Shown: piece by piece, positions 57,253 to 64,000 of the stretch
Position numbering within the stretch: the stretch's first letter is position 1
Layout of the letters: each line of letters starts with the position of its first letter
DNA from: Pomphorhynchus laevis
Lineage: Eukaryota; Acanthocephala; Palaeacanthocephala; Echinorhynchida; Pomphorhynchidae
Direction of reading: 5' to 3'
NCBI GenBank assembly: GCA_012934845.2
Contig: WNNJ02000449.1
Coordinates: 1-64,000, forward strand
Length of the DNA stretch: 64,000 nucleotides
Made by a program: the position numbers and the translations under genes
Notes under the pieces: generated by a model
Database searches by the model: none
What the model was told of the DNA's origin: nothing
The model's input: the letters and a program-made list of their open reading frames with translations, nothing else

Positions 57253-57325
57253 TAATTAGATTCAGAATTTGAATGGATGCAAACTTGGAGGTATGTGTTA
57301 AGTAAATCAGCCTTTTGAATTATTT
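57253..57325 (+). repeat. Partial echo of the RRM-like exon and its donor
   Basis: gattcagaatttgaatgg, then gcaaacttggaggtatgt and taaatcagccttttgaatt repeat 56,698-56,760 with about five differences. Similarity covers the exon end and the first 30 bp of the following intron, so it was copied as DNA and not from spliced RNA. Confidence 0.85.
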
Positions 57326-57604
57326 TAATTTTAATACAATTATTTTAATTCAACGACAATCGATAACTTCCGACATCATATGTAAGATATTTTACAATTT
57401 TTATATCTTTAAGATTATTAGATGTTGATAATTTTAATGATAATATTAAAATAATTTGAAATAATATTAAATAATATTAAAATAATATTATTTAATATTA
57501 TATACAATTTTTATTAATGCAACTAGTAAAAATCATAAAATCATTTTTAAACTATGCAAACAGAATAGATACAGAATAAAACATACAATCTAAAAATTAC
57601 AAAC

Positions 57605-57896
57605 CAACTTAGCCTTTTCTCTAGCATTATTTTCTTCAACCTTAAGGTTTTTCAAAAGTTCCTCTTGCTTTAATCGTAACGCCTTCTCCTTATCTTTATC
57701 AAGTGAATTTTGATAGGCACGGTCTTGTTCTTGCTTAATAAGATTTCGGCTTTCACGTTCGATCTAAACAAATCTATAAAGAAAAATCTAAAAAATATAT
57801 TGTGTACTTCATAAGCTAGGCCTTCTTCCCTAGTCTTTTCAAATTGTTCTGCAAATGATGTCATCTTAGTCATGACGGTTTCGAAATTTTCGGAGC
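57605..57896 (-). CDS. FAF1: FAF1, two exons after the UAS domain (helical linker)
   Basis: Exon 57,896-57,808 (GSENFETVMTKMTSFAEQFE, then KTREEGLAYE) and exon 57,763-57,605 (IERESRNLIKQEQDRAYQNS, then LDKDKEKALRLKQEELLKN), with a 44-nt intron between. The second is the charged helix before UBX; human FAF1 has ARENVKREQDEAYRLSLEADRAKRE. I end it at a GTTTGT donor because that keeps phase with the next exon; the gtaatt four bases on would not. The raw frame between the exons (HNIFFRFFFIDLF) is intronic. Confidence 0.85.
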
Positions 57897-59860
57897 CTAC
57901 GAAATTAAAAGTTGAAAATAAATCTATTAACTGGAAGTTTACTCGAACTTTTTTAACTTTTGAAATGCTTTTTATTTTAAAAGATTTGTTGGCTTACAAA
58001 AGCAAATTGAACTCGTAACGACAACATATATTAAAACCACTTAACTGTGATAGTGACTATTTCCGGAAGCTTAAACGCCGTATTAAAATTTATTGTTTAA
58101 AATGAAGAAATATAACACTGCCGTAATATATAATGTCGTGTTAATGAGTCTGATTCCAAATGATAATACTCTATAGTAACAAAGTCTTATAGCCAACGAC
58201 ATTGACTAGATAGCGACAATTTCATGTTAGTAATACAACTTCATTGGTATAAACAATGATTTCAAACTTTCCTACATTTAAGAACAAATACCATCGAATG
58301 TCTACATTACATTTGATGATATTACTAACAGCTGTTCTGTTGGAATTTATTTGTTTACAAATTATTCATTATATAAACTTAAATATATTAATGTTTTCGG
58401 TGTTCATTAATGCATCGGAATTGGAAATTAATTTAAGTTGAATTTTTTAGCCGTCCAAAAATGTAAAATTTAAAATAAAACGCTTATTTATATTGAAATT
58501 TTTAAATACATATAATTGATTAAATTATATTAATATATTACATTAATTATACTAAATGAATAAAAATACATATGAATTTGTAAACTGTCAAAGTTTGCGC
58601 TTTGTGAGAACTTTTTAGAAATACTTAAATGGATATTTTACTTTTTAAACAATTAAACCGCGAATAAAATACGAAATAAGAAATATCATAAATATATTTA
58701 AATATTCAATATTAATTTACTTTACTAATTAAAAATATACATGTGCAAAATATAAACTCCTTCAAATGGGCCAAATTGGAATATAGAATTTTGAAAATGT
58801 TAAAATTTTAAAGTTTCATTCACTAAAAACGTTGAACTATCGTGTAACCTTAACGATGAGCTTGACTTTCCTTCTTTTAATGACTGAATGTCTTATTGAT
58901 AGATAAAATAACTTTGTCAGTACAAAGGGGATGTAGGTCTTTAGTGAAGTTATACATTCATAATATGGCCCCTTGTGCTCCAATGCCTCTCGATGTGTGA
59001 TCTCTTTCAATATCCTATCTTAATTTGGACTATATTGGCAAGTGCCGAAAAGTAAGATGGTAAAACCCAGAACACTGCATGATTGCTATAAGCTCTGCAT
59101 GCGTTGCTCGTTTTCTTTGCTGATGATATTTGTGAAGAAGGGTAATTTGCTGGGAATATAATGGAGCAAGCGCGTTGTAAACACATATGTTTATGAAAGA
59201 CCGCTCTATCGATGTTCAAAAATGTCGTTGCATGCTATGCGTAATCGAGCATATTTGTCCGAAGTATTTATAGATTATCTCACCTAATAGATCTGTAAAT
59301 ATTACCTAGTCTAGTTCTGGTAGCCATTCAGGATTAATTGGAGCTGTTCGTTGTTGATGATTCCAAAATACGCTGTATTGTATACATAATATATTTTTAA
59401 AAATATACGTTATATTTATAAAGTACATACAGTATATATTACAAATTTATTGTTTCATAAAAAATATTTGTTATAATTAATTATTTTTATAATTTATTTT
59501 AAATTAAAAACATAATTATGCCAAATGGCAACCCAAGATATATTCCAAGATGATGTTCTTGTTCCATAACGTCCTCGCTGCATAGGTGCTGATGCGTCGG
59601 AGCCGGTAAACAGTGCATTGACTGCTTTAATTCGGGTGTATAAATAAAAATCATATACAATGCGCACAAACACCTAACTCAGACGTATTTTCCAAATAGA
59701 TTTATAAGCAAAACGCACTATGTGTTCCCTATTTTCAAAACAATCACGAAAGTGTTGAAACATCTCTTAATATTATGCCGTATTATACACGCTATAACAT
59801 TTGGCAAAAATTGAATAATTAAAATATTTATATATTTGACAACAAAAGAACAAAGTGTAC
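57897..59860. other. FAF1 intron; two open minus-strand segments of unknown meaning
   Basis: On the minus strand, 59,640-59,515 is open as AVNALFTGSDASAPMQRGRY followed by GTRTSSWN, and 59,365-59,305 as VFWNHQQRTAPINPEWLPEL. They look more protein-like than the surroundings but I cannot connect them in phase, nor find relatives. They are not needed by FAF1, whose flanking exons join directly. The plus frame at 58,256-58,441 has no recognisable content. Confidence 0.3.
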
Positions 59861-59997
59861 CATGTATCATTCCAACACTTTCAATAGCCGACCGACCTTT
59901 GGCAAGGACAAGAATAACAGGAAATCTGTCTGTTTCCATGTCTTCGATAGACATCGTGATTTGCGGTCCAAATTGTATTAATGATTTCGAAAGAAAC
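59861..59997 (-). CDS. FAF1: FAF1, UAS domain exon
   Basis: From acceptor gcgttag to donor gtacac: FLSKSLIQFGPQITMSIEDM, then DRFPVILVLAKGRSAIESVG and MIHG. Human FAF1: RFLTMCNRHFGSVVAQTI, DQFPLFLIIMGKRSSNEVLN, VIQG. This is the central thioredoxin-like UAS domain, which binds long-chain unsaturated fatty acids in FAF1. The first base completes a Trp codon with the previous exon. Confidence 0.9.
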
Positions 59998-60924
59998 CTA
60001 ACGCATCAAAACAAATTTGCAAAAATACTCGTAATCTAAATATAGACTATTATACTACAAAAAATAGAATAACATATTAGATTTAATCAAGATATTTAGC
60101 CGCGAAGATAAAAGTGTCAAAATGAAATTGAGGCTGAGAGAAATAATGGTGAGAGTTGTGATGTTAAAAAATTTAAAATTGTATGAATCAAAAATTTAAA
60201 ATCGTTAAAATAAAATTTTAAATTTATTTAGCTACAAATATAAAATTTGCAGCGTCCTTGAAATTAAGTAATGAAGCAATATTTGAAAAGTTAGAGAATT
60301 AGTGAAATTATATCTTAAAAATCAAATTATTTTAATACATTTTGTGAAATTAAAAAATCTATTGACACAGTGCAAATCAATGTCAGACATTTTTAAACAG
60401 CCAAACTACAGGTCAAGTTTTAAATAATGTAATAATACAATCCTGCTAACTTTTCACAGTTCAAAACTGTGAGAAAACGATTTGTAATTTAAAAATATGA
60501 GAAGATAATTTGAAAATTCAAAATATGAGAAAATGATTTTAGAATAACATCAAGGCATAGAAACTAAATCATGAGATTAATTGCAGACACTTATATTTTG
60601 GCATACTTTAGTGTCAAAAATTTACTTAGTGGTCTTTATGATCAAGTAATCGCATGCAGGTCCAATAAGAAGCGGTAATTCATTTATTCCTTCAATTTGT
60701 TTTTGTATAAAATTAACGTGGAGTTTTTCTGAAATATGATAGTGGTGAAAACTAAAGTACTGAGCTTGAATAATGGAAGTAGATGTAAGATTGCAAGTAA
60801 GTAAAGCTAAGGATTAAAAAAGCAACAAAAGACAAGTTTGACTTGTAAAGCTCAAGGACAAAGAAATTTGTTGGAGCGTGGATATACAATATTTATGTAT
60901 ATATATACAAAAATGTATACCAAC

Positions 60925-61112
60925 ACCAACGGATCAGCCAACTGGATATGACGTTGAATCGCGATGCATACGCCCTGAGTTCAAATCCGCATCAGTGTAC
61001 GGAGTAAGCAGATTAAAAGGGTCGAAACGTGAAATGTATGTCTGAGTCAGCAGATGATAAGACCTATCCAGGCGTATCAACCTGCTGTATAAAGAATAGG
61101 AACCATACATGT
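60925..61112 (+). mobile_element. tRNA-like SINE
   Basis: The head resembles tRNA promoter boxes: tcagccaactgg at 60,934-60,945 (A box-like) and gagttcaaatcc at 60,977-60,988 (B box). The body gggtcgaaacgtgaaatgta and cagatgataagacctatcca is shared with the core of the 389-bp repeats. An AT-rich tail follows. The first part does not fold into a complete tRNA by eye. Confidence 0.5.
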
Positions 61113-61555
61113 ATAATATTGTGCACAATCAGAAGAATTTCAGTTCATAGTGCAATAAAGTAAAATTAAAAACTAGTTTAAAATAGTTTTTCTAAAATAT
61201 TGTCGTAAACTTGAAAAAGATGCGGAACATCCGAATATTAAATATTTATATTCGATAAATCAAATATTTATGCTTTACATAGTAGTGTAAGTTTTATACA
61301 TTTTTCTTATGGGGTATTATTCTAATAACGAATTGCAGTAATATGGAGTAATAAGGTATTAGATTTACCCTTTCAATTTGTTTTCGTATAAAAATAAATG
61401 AAGTTTTTGTATAAATAAATATTAAAGTATATAAAAAATACTTTTGTTTTTATCACTAATTTATTGTAATTGATTGCTTAATAAATTGTTTATTTAATTT
61501 AAATTAAAAATTAAATTATTAAATTATTAAAAAAAATTATTATTCGTTGATCAGT

Positions 61556-61672
61556 AAAGTAAGATAAGATAGATAAGTAAGATATCTTATCTTACTTATA
61601 GATAGATATCTATCTTATCTATCTTATCTATAAGATAGATAAGATAGATAAGATAAGATCAGATAAGTTTAT
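61556..61672. repeat. GATA-type palindromic microsatellite
   Basis: A run of agataagatagataag-like units flips to tatcttatctatcttatc and back twice, giving long self-complementary arms of about 25 bp. GATA motifs occur on both strands. Confidence 0.9.
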
Positions 61673-62501
61673 TCGTATTTTGATATAAGTAATTTTAAAA
61701 TGTTATTTATATTGAACAGCATTACGAAATTAAGATAAGCGGTTTCTAATCGGAATTCACTCAGGGCTCAATATGGACTTTATTAACGTAACCGTCGATA
61801 CAACATTATCAGTTTAATATTTTGGTCTTGCTTGACTATTTGCATTTACATTCTCTGATAACTTTACCTATGACTTTGATCGATCTTAAAATGGTTATAT
61901 TAGCATATAATAAAATATCTAAAGTATCGGATTGTTTATTATTGGATATTTATCAACAAATTTAATATTTTTAATAATTTATATTTTATTCACAAATCAA
62001 ATTAAATGAAAAATTATATATAATTAATTAAATATAATTTTATTTAATTAAATTTATATTACATTTTATATCTAGAGATTAGCATATAATTTTAAAGATC
62101 TTAATGAATTGATAACTTAATTCGCTAATTTATATCAGGAAAATTTATATTTATGCGGTTAGATAAAAGGAGATATAGGAAACCGTCAAAATAAAATTCG
62201 GACAATGCATTGTGAATGTTTAATTTACTGTCGACTTGCAAGCGCTACATCCCACATCAAAAAATCAGCTCTTAATTTAAAAATAAAGAAATTTAGAAGA
62301 TAAATCAAAATTAGCATTCATTATGTCAAAATCAGCAATGATTCGAAACGACAAAAATTAGAACAAGATGGGATGTAACGATTGAGTGCTAATCAAAGCA
62401 CGTACAATATAAAGAATTGAGTTAATTCTAGAATCTATAAAATGATTTCAGATTACAATTGAATCGCTTAAATATGCAAATCAGTGAATTTTCAAATTTA
62501 C

Positions 62502-62999
62502 CATCTTCGATTGCCCTCTTGGCTGAAGTCCCATGGCCACATTATATAATGATGAAGCAAAAATGCGGTCAGGCATTCATTCATCATAATCTGTTTGCAA
62601 AAGACGTTCACGCATATGCTTCTAGTATTGTGAATATAAATTGCAAGTAAACGACGCTAAAATAAAAGAGCTTAATGTTATTAAATTAAATTATTTAAAT
62701 TTTATTATTTAAAAAAAATCTAAAATAAAATAAAAAAAATTAATAAAATTAAATAACATTTAATTTAAAAGCTATTAAAGTTATAAAAAAGCAAAGTATA
62801 CAAAGCACCTCACTAATGGGCAAAAGCAAAGATTCGTTTATTGCATTTTCTAATGCTCCAATATACATTGCAGGAATTGAAGGTCCGTATCTAAAAATGT
62901 TTGGTTACTAAAATTACAGAGTATTATAAGGCTACTTGTTTGCAAACTTCTGAACAAAGAGTTCGATACCTCTAGCTTCATCAGTGCAATCTGACGGAA
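62502..62999 (-). CDS. FAF1: FAF1, three exons at the start of the UAS domain
   Basis: Exons 62,999-62,936, 62,890-62,809 and 62,656-62,502, joined over introns of 45 and 152 nt. They encode PSDCTDEARGIELFVQKFANK, YGPSIPAMYIGALENAINES, then RRLLAIYIHNTRSICVNVFC and ECLTAFLLHHYIMWPWDFSQ. Human FAF1: LLQFTAEFSSRYGDCHPVFF, then KLLAIYLHHDESVLTNVFCS and YLSQNFITWAWDLT. The Cys in NVFC and the WxWD strand are kept. The donor after the second exon is GTGCTT. Nine FAF1 exons give 325 residues; the UBA and ubiquitin-like half must lie beyond 64,000. Confidence 0.9.
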
Positions 63000-63538
63000 C
63001 TAAAATAAAACGTGATTAGTACTTCAAAAATTCATTTAAATGGAGAATTAACATTCAAAAAGTAATAACCACTCGATTATTTAATCCTGAATTGGTAAAT
63101 TTATAATCCTAAATAAATTAATAAATTGGTTTTTACTATTATGACTAAACTGCTAAGGATATTAGAAATATCTATAAGTGCAAATTAAACGTAATTCAAT
63201 CGCTAAAAATCATTAATTGAATGTAAAAAATAATTAATGAAAAATTAATAAATCATTTACATCTATTAGATGTAAATGATTTAGAGGTGTTTAGCATAAA
63301 TGACGTTGTGCTAACATCGTAGATTTTGCTACCGCATAGGAATATTCTACACTTCAGTTTTAGTGAAATTAAACTAAATTATCTTATTGCAAATAACATG
63401 TAAAATCCAACACCTTCATTTTCGCCATTCTTATACGAAATTAAATGTCTAATTCAATTCTTTCATTTCTGATTTATTTTGCATGTAAAATTTGCTATCC
63501 AGACAAAGCATTTGACTTATTATAGGATTTAACTTCGT
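63000..63538. other. FAF1 upstream intron or flank
   Basis: AT-rich, no further FAF1 exon recognised; the preceding exon must leave one base to complete the first codon of 62,999. Confidence 0.4.
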
Positions 63539-63715
63539 TTATAATTCCACGTTTATAATTTCACGTTTATAACTCCACGTTTATAATTCCACGTTTACAA
63601 TTCACCGTGTTATAATTCAACGTTTATAATTCCACGTTTACAATTCACCGTGTTATAATCCAACGTTTATAATTCCACGTTTATAATTCCACGCTTATAA
63701 TTCCACGTTTATAAA
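63539..63715. repeat. Minisatellite of 15-16-bp units
   Basis: Unit ttataattccacgtt, about 11 copies, with a variant tacaattcaccgtgt interspersed twice (63,596 and 63,640), giving a small higher-order pattern. Confidence 0.9.
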
Positions 63716-64000
63716 GAAAAAAGTTTCCTTAACTCATAGGTTTTATTAAGAGTATTAATTAGTTTAATTGTTTAAATAGTACACCCAGACACAATGAACG
63801 ATCACAGCAAGGCACGCATCTAGACTGTTAGCTGACAGCCTAGCAATTGAATTTACAACTAGCTGAAACAAGATGTATTCATATGTTCATTCACTATAAC
63901 AAAACCGCATTAAAATATCTTCATCTGTTTATGCCACAGATGAACAGATGTAAGCACATCACATTTGCAGATAGACAAAAAAATTGTACATACGTAGAGA
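63716..64000. other. Right edge, no feature recognised
   Basis: Unique sequence with a small hairpin (catctgtttatgccacagatg at 63,921-63,941, split by its loop). No exon seen. Confidence 0.4.

Larger units (their letters stand above)
59998..62501. other. FAF1 intron, 2.5 kb
   Basis: Holds a SINE-like copy near 60.9-61.1 kb and a GATA-type palindrome near 61.6 kb; otherwise AT-rich without exons that I can see. Confidence 0.5.

Noticed and set aside
60920-61000. A functional tRNA gene
   Set aside because: A and B box-like sequences are present but acceptor and anticodon stems do not pair; SINE-like sequence follows.

Overview
The window is very AT-rich animal DNA. Four conserved eukaryotic genes can be recognised, all on the minus strand: SLC66A2/PQLC1 (7,247-7,942, intronless), ANAPC4 (23,575-28,217, 2 exons), SMARCB1/SNF5 (38,741-51,285, 9 exons) and the C-terminal half of FAF1 (53,318-62,999, 9 exons, continuing past the right edge). 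I placed splice sites by hand, using GT-AG, reading phase and my memory of the vertebrate proteins; every chosen junction keeps frame. Introns fall into two classes: about 44-150 nt, or 0.8-7.6 kb and filled with repeats. The gene set and the mobile elements (several LINE families, Penelope-like elements, a Merlin/ISXO2 fragment, MITEs, a hammerhead-ribozyme satellite) point to an invertebrate metazoan. I cannot name the phylum.

Layout. 1-1.1 kb: an open LINE reverse transcriptase running off the left edge. 1.1-4.76 kb: a satellite of 22 units of about 170 bp. 4.8-7.2 kb: decayed Penelope-like pieces. 7.2-7.9 kb: SLC66A2. 10.5-16.1 kb: two head-to-head LINEs. 17-19.3 kb: a MITE, a Merlin scrap, an echo of an ANAPC4 exon and a U4 snRNA 5' domain. 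19.55-23.0 kb: a large foldback element split by a LINE and by a MITE. 23.6-28.2 kb: ANAPC4, with a repeat-filled intron. 28.5-38.2 kb: LINE copies, Penelope ends, a palindromic MITE, an R2/I-type-like reverse transcriptase relic and a roughly 370-390-bp repeat. 38.7-51.3 kb: SMARCB1; its 7.6-kb intron holds Penelope copies, a 17-bp minisatellite and a 463-bp tandem array carrying hammerhead ribozymes. 51.5-52.8 kb: a 90-bp alternating array and a terminal-inverted-repeat element. 53.3-63.0 kb: FAF1, whose introns contain a LINE, an antisense RRM-like exon and a SINE.

The four genes have unrelated jobs: lysosome/membrane transport, cell-cycle ubiquitin ligase, chromatin remodelling and a p97/ubiquitin adaptor. 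I see no operon-like logic beyond the shared strand. The most striking item is the ribozyme-bearing repeat at 48.1-50.0 kb. Its units contain a full type I hammerhead core with a 6-bp stem I, and one unit is interrupted by a later LINE insertion.
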